A stretch of DNA of 64,000 nucleotides. Source: Pseudomonas wadenswilerensis (GTDB lineage Bacteria; Pseudomonadota; Gammaproteobacteria; Pseudomonadales; Pseudomonadaceae). The notes beneath the pieces are model-generated. The model searched no databases and had not been told where the DNA came from. It worked only from the letters and a program-made list of their open reading frames with translations. Shown in pieces: positions 1-8,139 of the stretch. How positions within the stretch are numbered: position 1 is the stretch's first letter; each line of letters opens with the position of its first letter. A program made the translations under genes and the position numbers. Where the stretch lies: NCBI RefSeq assembly GCF_900497695.1, contig NZ_UIDD01000007.1, positions 434,001 to 498,000 of the forward strand. The letters are read 5' to 3'.

Positions 1-32
1 GTGCTACGGACAGGTTTCACTTGAGCGGTCAT
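1..32 (-). CDS. 5' end of an unidentified gene cut by the window edge
   Basis: An ATG at 32 (minus strand) follows the ribosome-binding sequence AAGGAG at a spacing of seven bases and opens a frame reading MTAQVKPVRS to the window edge. Its start overlaps the TGA of the permease gene (ATGA overlap), so it should be the next gene of the same minus-strand operon. Too little is visible to name a product. Confidence 0.55.
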   Translation of the reverse strand, partial: MTAQVKPVRS

Positions 33-1468
33 TGCGAGTCTCCTTGCGGGTTTTTATCGTTTTGAGTGCCCAGCACGCTTTCCAGCGGCTCGGGCTTGAA
101 CAGCGGCTTGCCCATCACGCCCTTGATCCACAGCACGGCGATGATCGAGACGATCAGCAGCACCAGGCCGGCGTAGGCAAAAATCGAGAAGGTCATGTCC
201 GGGCTGGGCGAGACGTTCCAGATCGCAAACAGCATGCCGGCGATGCCGAACAGCTGCGGCAACGGGTAGAACGGCGTACGGAACGGCCGCGCCACCTGCG
301 GGTAACGCCGGCGCAGGGCAATGACGTTGACATGGGTGATGATGTACGCCAGCAACCAGGCCAGGGCGGCGGACAGCAGCAGCTGGTTGATCGCATCGGC
401 ATGGTCGTGCATCAGCAGCAACGGCAGGCCGGTGACCGCAGCGATGAACAGCACCGCCACCCACGGCGCGCCGGTGCGCTTGCCCTGACGCTTGAAGATG
501 CCGAAGGCCTGGCCGTTGCGCGCCATGCCGAAGAGCATGCGCGGGATGGCGGCCAGCGAGCTGTTGAGGGTGCTGCAGGTGGCGGTAATCGCGGCGGTGA
601 CCAGGAACACCTTGCCGGCCTCACCGAAAACGGTGGTGGCGAACAGGTAATGTGGCAGGCCGTTACTGGCCAGTTCCGCCTGCGGCACGGTGAGCAAGGC
701 GCCCAGCCCGTACAGGCTGATGATCACGAAGATGATGGTCAGGCCGAGCATCATCGAGCCCGGGATGTTGCGCTCCGGACGGCGGGTTTCTTCTACCAGC
801 GGGCAGACGAACTCGGCGCCGACAAAACCCCACACCGCCATCGCCGTCAGAGCAATCACCCCCAGGCCCAACGGGTTCCAGTGGGCACTGTCGAACAGGG
901 CCGGGTTGGGCGCGACAATATCGCTGTTCATCGCGCTCAGGCCCATCACCAGCAACACCACGGTCATCACCACCGCCAGCACCGTTTGCAGGCGGGCGAA
1001 GATGTCGATGTTGAACAGGTTGAGCACCGTGAACAGCGCCAGTACCGCCAAGGCCACGGTCAACGGCGGCATCGAGTGCGGGTAGACCTTGTCGATGATG
1101 AACTCCATCAGCAGCAGTTCGGCCGACAGCGCGAACATCGCCACCACGATGTAGCCGGAAAAGGTCGCGAGGATCGCCGGGAACTGGCCGATGGCAACTT
1201 CGGTGTAGGTGCTCAGGCTGCCGGCGCGTGGGATCATCAGCGCCAGTTCCGAGAACGAACAGGCGTAACTCAGGGCCAGCAGGTAGGCCAGGCCCAGGGG
1301 CACGATAAAGCCCAGGCCGGCGATGCCGACGCCCTGCAGCATCAGCACCATCACGCCCTGGGACACCACCAGGCCGATGGCCACCGCCAACAGCGCAGTG
1401 AGGCCGAGTTTCTTGCGACTTGCAGGCGGCGCCAGGGCGCCGGTTTGCACGCTTGCATTGCTGTTCAT
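29..1468 (-). CDS. APC-family amino acid/amine permease
   Basis: A 479-residue inner-membrane transporter with about twelve hydrophobic segments. The family is indicated by the first helix region (GLVVSQGVMV), the early PRAGSLSTY loop and the GAEFVCPLVEE segment in the middle, all typical of APC-superfamily amino acid/polyamine permeases. Start: ATG with GGAG eight bases upstream. It is the sixth complete gene of a minus-strand operon with an aldehyde dehydrogenase, an M20 deacetylase, a DUF1028 protein, a RidA-like protein and a flavin monooxygenase, so it probably imports the compound these enzymes degrade. The substrate cannot be read from sequence. Confidence 0.9.
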   Translation of the reverse strand: MNSNASVQTGALAPPASRKKLGLTALLAVAIGLVVSQGVMVLMLQGVGIAGLGFIVPLGLAYLLALSYACSFSELALMIPRAGSLSTYTEVAIGQFPAILATFSGYIVVAMFALSAELLLMEFIIDKVYPHSMPPLTVALAVLALFTVLNLFNIDIFARLQTVLAVVMTVVLLVMGLSAMNSDIVAPNPALFDSAHWNPLGLGVIALTAMAVWGFVGAEFVCPLVEETRRPERNIPGSMMLGLTIIFVIISLYGLGALLTVPQAELASNGLPHYLFATTVFGEAGKVFLVTAAITATCSTLNSSLAAIPRMLFGMARNGQAFGIFKRQGKRTGAPWVAVLFIAAVTGLPLLLMHDHADAINQLLLSAALAWLLAYIITHVNVIALRRRYPQVARPFRTPFYPLPQLFGIAGMLFAIWNVSPSPDMTFSIFAYAGLVLLIVSIIAVLWIKGVMGKPLFKPEPLESVLGTQNDKNPQGDSQ

Positions 1469-1522
1469 CGGTTGCTCCGAGTTGTTGTTATTGGAAGAAC
1501 AGAGTTGTTGCCTGTGCTGGCG

Positions 1523-1551
1523 TCATCGCGGGTCAAGCCCGCTCCCACAGG
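1523..1551. repeat. REP element, single copy
   Basis: One Pseudomonas REP unit (TCATCGCGGGTCAAGCCCGC then TCCCACAGG) lies between the permease and aldehyde dehydrogenase genes. The palindromic arms can form a hairpin within the operon transcript and might act as a processing or stability boundary between the two genes. Confidence 0.8.
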
Positions 1552-1554
1552 CCC

Positions 1555-3048
1555 TCAGCCACGCAGCTGAATCCAGGTCGTCTTCAACTGCGTGTACTTG
1601 TCGAACGAATGCAGCGACAGATCCCGCCCAAAGCCCGACTGCTTGCCGCCGCCAAAGGGCACGGTCACATCCAGGGCATCGACGGTATTCACCGACACCG
1701 TGCCAGCATTCAGCCGCCGGGCGACGCGGTGGGCGCGGTTGAGGTCGTCGCTCCACAGCGAAGCCGCCAAGCCATAGATATGGTCATTGGCCATGGCCAC
1801 CGCCTGGTCTTCGTCATCGAACACGCTGACCGCCAGCACCGGGCCGAATACCTCTTCGCGGGCCAGGGTCATGTCGGCTGTGACACCAGTAAAAATCGTC
1901 GGCTCGATGAAGTTGCTCGAGCCGTCGAAGTTCAGTTGCCGTCCGCCACAGACCAATTGGGCGCCCTCGGCCTGGGCCTGCGCGATGTAGTGCATGATCC
2001 GCTGCGCCTGGCGAGAGTCGACAATGGCCCCGGCGCGGCTCGCCGGGTTCAGCGGATTGCCCGGTAGCCATTGGCGCGCTTTGTCGATCAGGCGCTGAAT
2101 GAACTCATCGGCAATCGAGCGCTGCACCAGCAGGCGCGAGTTGGCCGAGCAGACTTCGCCCTGGTTGAAGAAGATGCCGAACGCGGCTTTCTCGGCCGCC
2201 AGGTCCAGGTCCTGGCAATCGGCGAACACCAGGTTCGGGCTCTTGCCGCCGCATTCCAGCCACACCTGCTTGAGGTTCGACTGCGCGGCGTACTGCATGA
2301 AGTACTTGCCGACCTCGGTGGAGCCGGTAAACACCAGGGCATCGACGTCCATGTGCAGGCCCAGGGCGCGACCGGCCTCTTCACCCAGGCCCGGCACGAC
2401 GTTGAGCACGCCCTTGGGAATGCCCGCTTCAATCGCCAGCTCGGCCAGGCGCAGCGCCGAGAACGGCGATTGCTCGGCGGGCTTGAGCACCACGCTATTG
2501 CCCGCAGCCAATGCCGGGGCGAGCTTCCAGGCGGCCATGTCCAGCGGGAAATTCCACGGCACCACCGCACCGATCACCCCCAGCGGCACCCGGGTGATGG
2601 TTGCCAGGGCATTGCTGGCAGTCGGCGCCACCTGGTCGTAGAGCTTGTCGAGGCTTTCGCCGTACCAGGCAAACACATGGGCGGCGCCCGGCACGTCGAT
2701 GTTCCAGGCATCCATCACCGGCTTGCCCATGCTCAGCGAGTCGAGCAAGGCCAGCTCGTCGCGGTGCTCCAGCATCAGTTGCGCCAGGCGCAGCAGCACG
2801 GCCTTGCGCTCGGCCGGTGCGCGCTTCGCCCAGGAGCCTTGCTCGAACGCCTGGCGAGCACTGTGCACGGCCTGGTCGACCTCGATCTGGCCGCAGGCGG
2901 CAACCTGGGCCAGCAGCTTGCCGGAGGCCGGGTTGATGACATCGAATCGCGCCCCGCTTGCGGCCTGACAGGCCTCGCCTTCGATAAACGCGCTGTCGAT
3001 CAGGCGCTGCTGTTGCGCCAGGGTTGTCCACTCGTTGAAATGCTTCAC
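1555..3048 (-). CDS. NAD(P)-dependent aldehyde dehydrogenase (PuuC/KauB-like)
   Basis: A 497-residue cytoplasmic aldehyde dehydrogenase of normal family length. Visible motifs are VVPWNFPLD (cofactor-binding entrance), FTGSTEVGK (Rossmann Gly loop), LECGGKSPN (general-base Glu) and FFNQGEVCSANSR (catalytic Cys). It most resembles gamma-aminobutyraldehyde/omega-aminoaldehyde dehydrogenases of polyamine catabolism, so it should oxidise an amine-derived aldehyde to the acid. The start is GTG at 3048 with AAGGAG upstream. Its operon partners fit this: an amine- or amino-acid-directed monooxygenase and a RidA protein would generate such an aldehyde. Confidence 0.93.
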   Translation of the reverse strand: MKHFNEWTTLAQQQRLIDSAFIEGEACQAASGARFDVINPASGKLLAQVAACGQIEVDQAVHSARQAFEQGSWAKRAPAERKAVLLRLAQLMLEHRDELALLDSLSMGKPVMDAWNIDVPGAAHVFAWYGESLDKLYDQVAPTASNALATITRVPLGVIGAVVPWNFPLDMAAWKLAPALAAGNSVVLKPAEQSPFSALRLAELAIEAGIPKGVLNVVPGLGEEAGRALGLHMDVDALVFTGSTEVGKYFMQYAAQSNLKQVWLECGGKSPNLVFADCQDLDLAAEKAAFGIFFNQGEVCSANSRLLVQRSIADEFIQRLIDKARQWLPGNPLNPASRAGAIVDSRQAQRIMHYIAQAQAEGAQLVCGGRQLNFDGSSNFIEPTIFTGVTADMTLAREEVFGPVLAVSVFDDEDQAVAMANDHIYGLAASLWSDDLNRAHRVARRLNAGTVSVNTVDALDVTVPFGGGKQSGFGRDLSLHSFDKYTQLKTTWIQLRG

Positions 3049-3064
3049 CGCAGACTCCTTGTTG

Positions 3065-4228
3065 TTATCCGTTGTTGGAGAGGTATTCGGCCAGGCGGTC
3101 CATCAAGCGGTCACAGGCCGCCATCTGCTCGACGCTGACAAATTCATCCGGCTTGTGGCCCTGGTCCATGCTGCCCGGCCCGCACACCACGGCCGGGATC
3201 CCGGCCTGGTCGAACAAGCCGCCTTCGGTACCAAAGGCCACGGTGCTGAAGGCGTCGCTGCCGCACAGCTGCGCCACCAGTCGCGCCGCCGCGCTTTCAG
3301 GCGCGGTGGCCAGGCCCGGATAGGCCGAAATCGCTTCGAAGCGAATCGCCGTGTCGGCCTTGACCGCTTGCATGGCCGGCAGCAGCGTTTGCTCTGCGTA
3401 GGCTTGCAGCTCGTCCACCACCGCCTGCGGCGCGAAGGCCGGCAAGGCACGCACTTCAAAGTCGAAGCGGCAATCGGCCGGGACGATGTTCAGCGCCGTG
3501 CCGCCGTGGATCACCCCGACCTGCACGGTCGAGAACGCCGGATCAAAGCGCGCATCGTGATGCTCCGGCGCCGCCAGGCGCTGGCCGATCTCGCCCAGGC
3601 GCCCGATCAGCCGCGCCGCCTGCTCGATGGCGTTGACGCCATAAGGCGCATAGGCCGAATGGCACGGCGCACCGTGCACATGGCAACGCATGGCCAGCTT
3701 GCCCTTGTGGCCGAGCACCGGTTTGAGCTCGGTGGGTTCGCCGATCAGGCACAGCGCCGGTTGCGGGATGCGCTGGGGCAGCCCGTCCAGCAAGCTGCGC
3801 ACGCCCAGGCAACCGACCTCCTCGTCATAGGAGAACGCCAGGTGCACCGGCCGGCGCAGGGGGCTGGCGAGAAACACCGGCACTGCCGCCAGCACCGAGG
3901 CCAGGTAGCCTTTCATGTCGGCGGCGCCACGGCCGTACAGCTTGCCGTCGCGCTCGGTGAGGCTGAACGGCTCGAGCGTCCACGGCTGACCGTCGATCGG
4001 CACCACGTCGGTATGCCCCGACAACACCACACCGCCCGCCACTGCCGGGCCAATGCTGGCCAGCAGGTTGGCCTTGGTCCGCTCCGTGTTGTAGATCAGC
4101 TCGCAGCTCACGCCCAGGCCGTGCAGGTAGTCGCGGACGAACTCGATCAGGGCCAGGTTCGAATCGCGGCTGACCGTGGCAAAGCCAATCAGCCTGGCCA
4201 GCAATGCACGGCTGCGCAGCTCACTCAT
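3065..4228 (-). CDS. M20-family deacetylase (ArgE/DapE-like)
   Basis: A 387-residue zinc-dependent M20 amidohydrolase. Metal ligands and the catalytic region are visible: SGHTDVVP (His, Asp), GRGAADMKG (bridging Asp), EEVGCLG (catalytic and ligand Glu) and GEPTEL (Glu). Length and motifs match acetylornithine deacetylase. The gene sits in a catabolic operon rather than with arginine genes, so I expect hydrolysis of an N-acyl or amide bond in an imported compound, not arginine synthesis. Its start overlaps the end of the DUF1028 gene by 8 bases, implying coupled translation. Confidence 0.88.
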   Translation of the reverse strand: MSELRSRALLARLIGFATVSRDSNLALIEFVRDYLHGLGVSCELIYNTERTKANLLASIGPAVAGGVVLSGHTDVVPIDGQPWTLEPFSLTERDGKLYGRGAADMKGYLASVLAAVPVFLASPLRRPVHLAFSYDEEVGCLGVRSLLDGLPQRIPQPALCLIGEPTELKPVLGHKGKLAMRCHVHGAPCHSAYAPYGVNAIEQAARLIGRLGEIGQRLAAPEHHDARFDPAFSTVQVGVIHGGTALNIVPADCRFDFEVRALPAFAPQAVVDELQAYAEQTLLPAMQAVKADTAIRFEAISAYPGLATAPESAAARLVAQLCGSDAFSTVAFGTEGGLFDQAGIPAVVCGPGSMDQGHKPDEFVSVEQMAACDRLMDRLAEYLSNNG

Positions 4229-4895
4229 CGCCCGGCACTCCGTAGCTCGGCGCCAGGGTCGGGTTGAGGGCGCGGGTCAGGTAGTCCTGCAACTGCGGCT
4301 GATAAGCGGCCCAGAGTTTGTTCAGCTCGCCAATGGGGTTTTCCTCGGCCCAGTCCACGCGCAGGTCAACGATCGGCCAGACCAGCTCGCCGACCACCGA
4401 CAGCGCCGCCGAATGCACCGCCCCGGCTTCGCCGCCGGCGTCCTGGCCGGCCTGCAGCGCGCTCAGCAAGCGGGCGGCCAGGCAGCCCTCGCTGTTTTCG
4501 AAGGCCTCGACCATGCGCTCGATCACCGCGCTGTTGGCCAGCAGGTTGCCCGCGGCCACGCATTGCTCACCGGCCACGGCGTTATTGATGCCCAGCGCAT
4601 GGTTGCCGCTGAACAGCGCCGTGCGGCCCTGGGCATCGACCACCGCCACCTGGCGGTACTGGCTGTAGCCGTTGCGCGTCAAAGCGCGGTCCAGGGCCTG
4701 GTGTGGCGCCAGGCCTTCGTCGAGGCCGTCGAGTATTTGCGGGCCGAGGGCCGGCAAGGTGATGTTCTGGCTCGACACCGCACCCACGCCGGTGCGCAGC
4801 CACGGGCAGCGGGCGCCGACGGCGATGCTGGATGAGCTGATGGCTATGCCCAGCTGGCCGGTTTCGGCGCAGCGCCCAACGATGGAGAAGGTCAT
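4221..4895 (-). CDS. DUF1028 Ntn-hydrolase-like protein
   Basis: A 224-residue DUF1028 protein, recognised from its N-terminus (MTFSIVGRC, GQLGIAISSSSIAVGARCPW) and the following GAVSSQNIT segment. DUF1028 proteins have an N-terminal-nucleophile-hydrolase-like fold and no settled activity. I place the start at 4895, directly after a GGAG at good spacing, rather than at an upstream in-frame ATG. The gene is co-transcribed with RidA, flavin monooxygenase and M20 deacetylase genes, which suggests hydrolysis of an amide or peptide-like intermediate. That role is inference. Confidence 0.85.
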   Translation of the reverse strand: MTFSIVGRCAETGQLGIAISSSSIAVGARCPWLRTGVGAVSSQNITLPALGPQILDGLDEGLAPHQALDRALTRNGYSQYRQVAVVDAQGRTALFSGNHALGINNAVAGEQCVAAGNLLANSAVIERMVEAFENSEGCLAARLLSALQAGQDAGGEAGAVHSAALSVVGELVWPIVDLRVDWAEENPIGELNKLWAAYQPQLQDYLTRALNPTLAPSYGVPGDE

Positions 4896-4905
4896 GGCAC
4901 GCTCC

Positions 4906-5316
4906 TTATTCGGGGATGACCGCAATCACGTCGATTTCCATCAACCACTGCGGCTGGCCGAGAGCGCTGACCACCAATCCCGTAGAGATCGGGAACACGC
5001 CCTTGAGCCATTTGCCGACCTCCTGGTACACCGGTTCGCGGTAGCGCGGGTCGATCAGGTAGGTGGTGGTCTTGACGATATGACTGAGGTCGCTGCCAGC
5101 TTCCTCCAGCAGTTGCTTGACGTTGCGCATGGCCTGCTCGGCCTGGGCCCGTGGGTCGCCGAGGCCGACCAGTTGGCCGTTGAAATCGGTGCCCACCTGA
5201 CCCCGTACATACACGGTGTTGCCGGCACGCACGGCCTGGCACAGGTCGTTGTCCAGGGTCTGGTTGGGGTAGGTGTCTTTAGTGTTGAACATGCGAATAC
5301 GGGTATGAGTAGGCAT
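4906..5316 (-). CDS. RidA/YjgF-family enamine/imine deaminase
   Basis: A 136-residue Rid protein with the family hallmarks VYVRGQVGTD, QAMRNVKQLLEEAGSDLSHIVKTTTYLID and EIDVIAV. Rid proteins hydrolyse reactive enamines/imines released by amino acid or amine-transforming enzymes. The ATG at 5316 overlaps the TGA of the upstream flavin monooxygenase (TGATG), so translation is coupled and the monooxygenase is the likely source of the intermediate. The C-terminal region lacks the canonical Arg of the true RidA subgroup as far as I can judge, so it may belong to a Rid4-7-type subgroup. Confidence 0.88.
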   Translation of the reverse strand: MPTHTRIRMFNTKDTYPNQTLDNDLCQAVRAGNTVYVRGQVGTDFNGQLVGLGDPRAQAEQAMRNVKQLLEEAGSDLSHIVKTTTYLIDPRYREPVYQEVGKWLKGVFPISTGLVVSALGQPQWLMEIDVIAVIPE

Positions 5317-6632
5317 CAACGGGCTCCCATGAGGCTGACAGGTTGGCTGGACGCTTGGTGCTCGGCTTGGCGCTGCGAAGCGTCGCGATAATTGAGGTAG
5401 GTGCGCTGTTTTACGATGTGGTCGGCGACGTGCTTGGCGTCGTGCCACACCCCCCAGATAAAGGCCGAGCCGCGTCGCGACAGCCAAGGCAGGCCGACGA
5501 AATAGACCCCTGGCTCGCTGGACACGCCGCGCTGGTGCTTGGGTTTGCCGTTGTCCTTGAAGGCGTCGACCTGCAGCCAGCTGTAGTCCACCGAATAGCC
5601 GGTGGCCCAGATGATGGTGCTGACGCCGGCCTTGGCCAGGTCGAGTTCCAGCAGCGGCTGGGTCAGGCACTGCGGGTCGGGAAGAATCTCCCGCGCCTGC
5701 GGTTCTTCCGGCAGGTTCAGGCCATTGCGGGCGATGTAAGCGTCGGCCGCATCGAGCAACGCCAGGTAGTTTTCGTCACCGCGGGCGATGTTCTCGGCCA
5801 GGTTGGCCTCGAAGCTGACCACCCCGTTGTCGAAGCCCTTGGTCAGGCCGACCAGGGTCATGCCCTGCTGGGCCAGCTTGCGAAAATCGACGGTGTGGCC
5901 GCCACGGGCGCCGCTGACGGCGATGGTCACATGCTCCTTGCCCGGCTGCATGGTCTCGGCATCCCACTCGCCGAGCACGCCCAGCCACCAGCAGAAATCA
6001 CGGTTGCGATAAGCCCGTGGCGGCCGGTCGTGGGCACCGACCGAGAGGTAAACCTGCTTGCCGGCGCGCTGCAGTTCATCGGCGATCTGCACGCCCGAGG
6101 AACCGGCACCCACCACCAGCACCGCGCCTTCAGGCAGCTGCTGCGGGTTGCGGTAAGCGGCCGAGTGCATCTGTTGCACGCTCGACGCTTGCACGGCAAT
6201 CGGCGGGATCACCGGGCGCTGGAACGGGCCGGTGGCGACCACCACCTGCTGCGCTTCGATCACCCCGTCGCTGGTTTGCACAGTGAAACCCGGGCGATCG
6301 CTGTTGCGCACCACCTGGGTGACATCGACGCCGGTGCGGATCGGCGCGTTGAACGTGCGGGCGTAGGCTTCGAAGTAATCGGCAACCTGGTCCTTGCCGG
6401 CGAAGGCGTCCGGGTCCAGGCCTTCGAATTCCAGGCCCGGGAAGCGGTCGTGCCAGGCCGGGCCGTTGGCGACCAGCGAATCCCAGCGGCCAGTGCGCCA
6501 GGCTTCGGCAATGCGCTTGCGCTCCAGCACCAGGTGCGGCACGCCCAGGCGGCTCAGGTGTTCACTCATGGCCACACCGGCTTGCCCGGCGCCAACTACA
6601 AGCGTATCGATTTTGGTTTTATTGGTTGTCAT
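5316..6632 (-). CDS. Flavin-containing monooxygenase (FMO/YUCCA-like)
   Basis: A 438-residue FAD/NADPH enzyme. The first dinucleotide-binding loop is VVGAGQAGVA near residue 12. The second (NADPH) loop is VVGAGSSGVQIA near residue 172. ATGPFQRP and the late ATGYSVDYSW segment are typical of the FMO/class-B monooxygenase group. It should hydroxylate or oxidise a nitrogen- or carbon-containing substrate. It is the first gene of the minus-strand catabolic operon; upstream lies only a REP-pair region and a divergent GNAT gene, so the operon promoter should be between 6633 and 6760. Confidence 0.88.
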   Translation of the reverse strand: MTTNKTKIDTLVVGAGQAGVAMSEHLSRLGVPHLVLERKRIAEAWRTGRWDSLVANGPAWHDRFPGLEFEGLDPDAFAGKDQVADYFEAYARTFNAPIRTGVDVTQVVRNSDRPGFTVQTSDGVIEAQQVVVATGPFQRPVIPPIAVQASSVQQMHSAAYRNPQQLPEGAVLVVGAGSSGVQIADELQRAGKQVYLSVGAHDRPPRAYRNRDFCWWLGVLGEWDAETMQPGKEHVTIAVSGARGGHTVDFRKLAQQGMTLVGLTKGFDNGVVSFEANLAENIARGDENYLALLDAADAYIARNGLNLPEEPQAREILPDPQCLTQPLLELDLAKAGVSTIIWATGYSVDYSWLQVDAFKDNGKPKHQRGVSSEPGVYFVGLPWLSRRGSAFIWGVWHDAKHVADHIVKQRTYLNYRDASQRQAEHQASSQPVSLMGAR

Positions 6633-6769
6633 GTCTGCGCCCTACTGAGTTGTCCCACGCGGATGGCCGTGGGAGGGTGTAGGTCGCATTCTGGGAGCGC
6701 GCGGGAAAACGCGAAATTATGATTTTTATGGTTGTTAGAGAGTAAAAAACTGGGGCGGCTTTGCAGCCC

Positions 6770-6840
6770 ATCGCTGGCAAGCCAGCTCCCACAGAGATGT
6801 TGCACACCACAACTCCTGTGGGAGCTGGCTTGCCAGCGAT
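6770..6840. repeat. Paired inverted REP elements (BIME)
   Basis: Two REP units in opposite orientation (ATCGCTGGCAAGCCAGCTCC at 6770 and its reverse complement ending at 6840) are separated by about 20 bases. They lie between the divergent monooxygenase and GNAT genes. Confidence 0.85.
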
Positions 6841-6905
6841 CGAGCGCGGTTGCGGACCGGCCGACGATTGACGACACTGCAGCTTTACCCTGCACAGTTG
6901 CCGTC

Positions 6906-7418
6906 ATGTCCCTGAACATCCGCCTTTCCCGCGCTGAAGACGCACCTTTACTACCCGCAGTCGAACGTTCGGCAGCGCAGGCCTTTGCCTGTCATCCAGG
7001 ACTGGAATGGATTGCCGAAGGACCGCTGCTCAGTAGCGCCGAGCACATGGCATTCATCACCTCAAACCAGGAGTGGGTGGTGGTCGATCAACAGGATGAG
7101 CCCCAAGGATTCATTTGTACGAAAGCCATGGGGCACAACCTGCACATCGTTGAATTGTCAGTGGCTCAGGCTTATCAAGGGTTGGGCTACGGTCGGCGAC
7201 TGATCGCTGCCGTGGGCGACTGGGCCGGCACTCAAGGCTTTGTTGCACTGACGCTCACGACCTTTACCCACGTCCCTTGGAACGCCCCCTTTTATGCACG
7301 CTTAGGCTTTACGCGCCTCGCTGATGGCGACCTGGACGGCGCGCTTGCGCAGCTACTGGAAGTGGAAGTCGCTCAGCATTCGAGTGCGCGCTGCGCCATG
7401 TCGCTTGCCCTTCGCTAA
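6906..7418 (+). CDS. GNAT-family N-acetyltransferase
   Basis: A 170-residue GNAT acetyltransferase. The acetyl-CoA pyrophosphate-binding segment VAQAYQGLGYGRRLI (motif A) and the following segment ending APFYARLGFTRL (motif B) are clear. Start chosen at ATG 6906 (MSLNIRLSRAED), where homology-like sequence begins; the longer frame upstream runs through the REP pair. The substrate is not predictable. The divergent orientation from the monooxygenase operon gives no strong functional link. Confidence 0.87.
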   Translation: MSLNIRLSRAEDAPLLPAVERSAAQAFACHPGLEWIAEGPLLSSAEHMAFITSNQEWVVVDQQDEPQGFICTKAMGHNLHIVELSVAQAYQGLGYGRRLIAAVGDWAGTQGFVALTLTTFTHVPWNAPFYARLGFTRLADGDLDGALAQLLEVEVAQHSSARCAMSLALR

Positions 7419-7430
7419 TACCGAGCCAGA

Positions 7431-8015
7431 CTAGCGTGGCATCGGGATATCGGGAACATTGACAGCGATGATATCCAGCACCAAGTCGACTGTTTGCCCT
7501 CGGCCAACGCTGGCATAAAGATTATGCGTGTTGTGAACCGCAGGGCCTTTTTGTTGTTTGTCTACCCTAATGGCTTTTTTTCCTTCCGGCACAAGGCTGA
7601 CGGGCGATAGTACTCCGCGTTGAGCCTCGACCTCTTTGCCATTGCTGAGCAAGCTCCAGAATTGCCCTTTGCCATAGGCTAATGGCGTGCGGTAAAGCCC
7701 CAGATAGTCATTGGTACTGATATCCACTGACCAGCCGTGGAAGGCGCTTGCAGGATTGTAAGCGCAGATCTGGTAGAGAAGTTTTTGTTCTTCAGGGTTA
7801 AAAAAGCACGCAAAGAGAAAGCCCATGGGGGCCGCAGCGTCCCGTGGCAGATTGAAGGTCAGCCAACCGTCACTTTGCTTGAGGCGCTTTTCGGGATTTA
7901 TATTGCGGTAATCCTCCTGATACTCCCAAGTGTCCAATGTGCCCGCGTGCCCCTCTGTAGTGGAACGGACATAGGCAACAAATGAGCGCTCGGGTTGGTA
8001 ATCATACGTCGGCAT
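7431..8015 (-). CDS. Conserved hypothetical protein, unrecognised
   Basis: A 194-residue soluble protein beginning MPTYDYQPERSF, with GAGG before the ATG at 8015. It has no signal peptide or membrane segment and ends with a beta-rich region (VDLVLDIIAVNVPDIP). Aromatic residues are frequent. Codon use is less GC-biased than its neighbours, suggesting acquisition. I do not recognise the family. The nearest gene is the KfrA-like protein 124 bases upstream on the same strand, so the two could share a transcript. Confidence 0.65.
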   Translation of the reverse strand: MPTYDYQPERSFVAYVRSTTEGHAGTLDTWEYQEDYRNINPEKRLKQSDGWLTFNLPRDAAAPMGFLFACFFNPEEQKLLYQICAYNPASAFHGWSVDISTNDYLGLYRTPLAYGKGQFWSLLSNGKEVEAQRGVLSPVSLVPEGKKAIRVDKQQKGPAVHNTHNLYASVGRGQTVDLVLDIIAVNVPDIPMPR

Positions 8016-8139
8016 TGGCAATTTCCTCTGTTCTTCAGTTTGATCTAAGCGCAAAGCGCGCCCCATCAAGCTAATCTCAGGTTCCAATCGCTGAGAATGA
8101 GGAAAAGTCCCCACCGCGCACCTGCCTGGCGGGTGAAAC

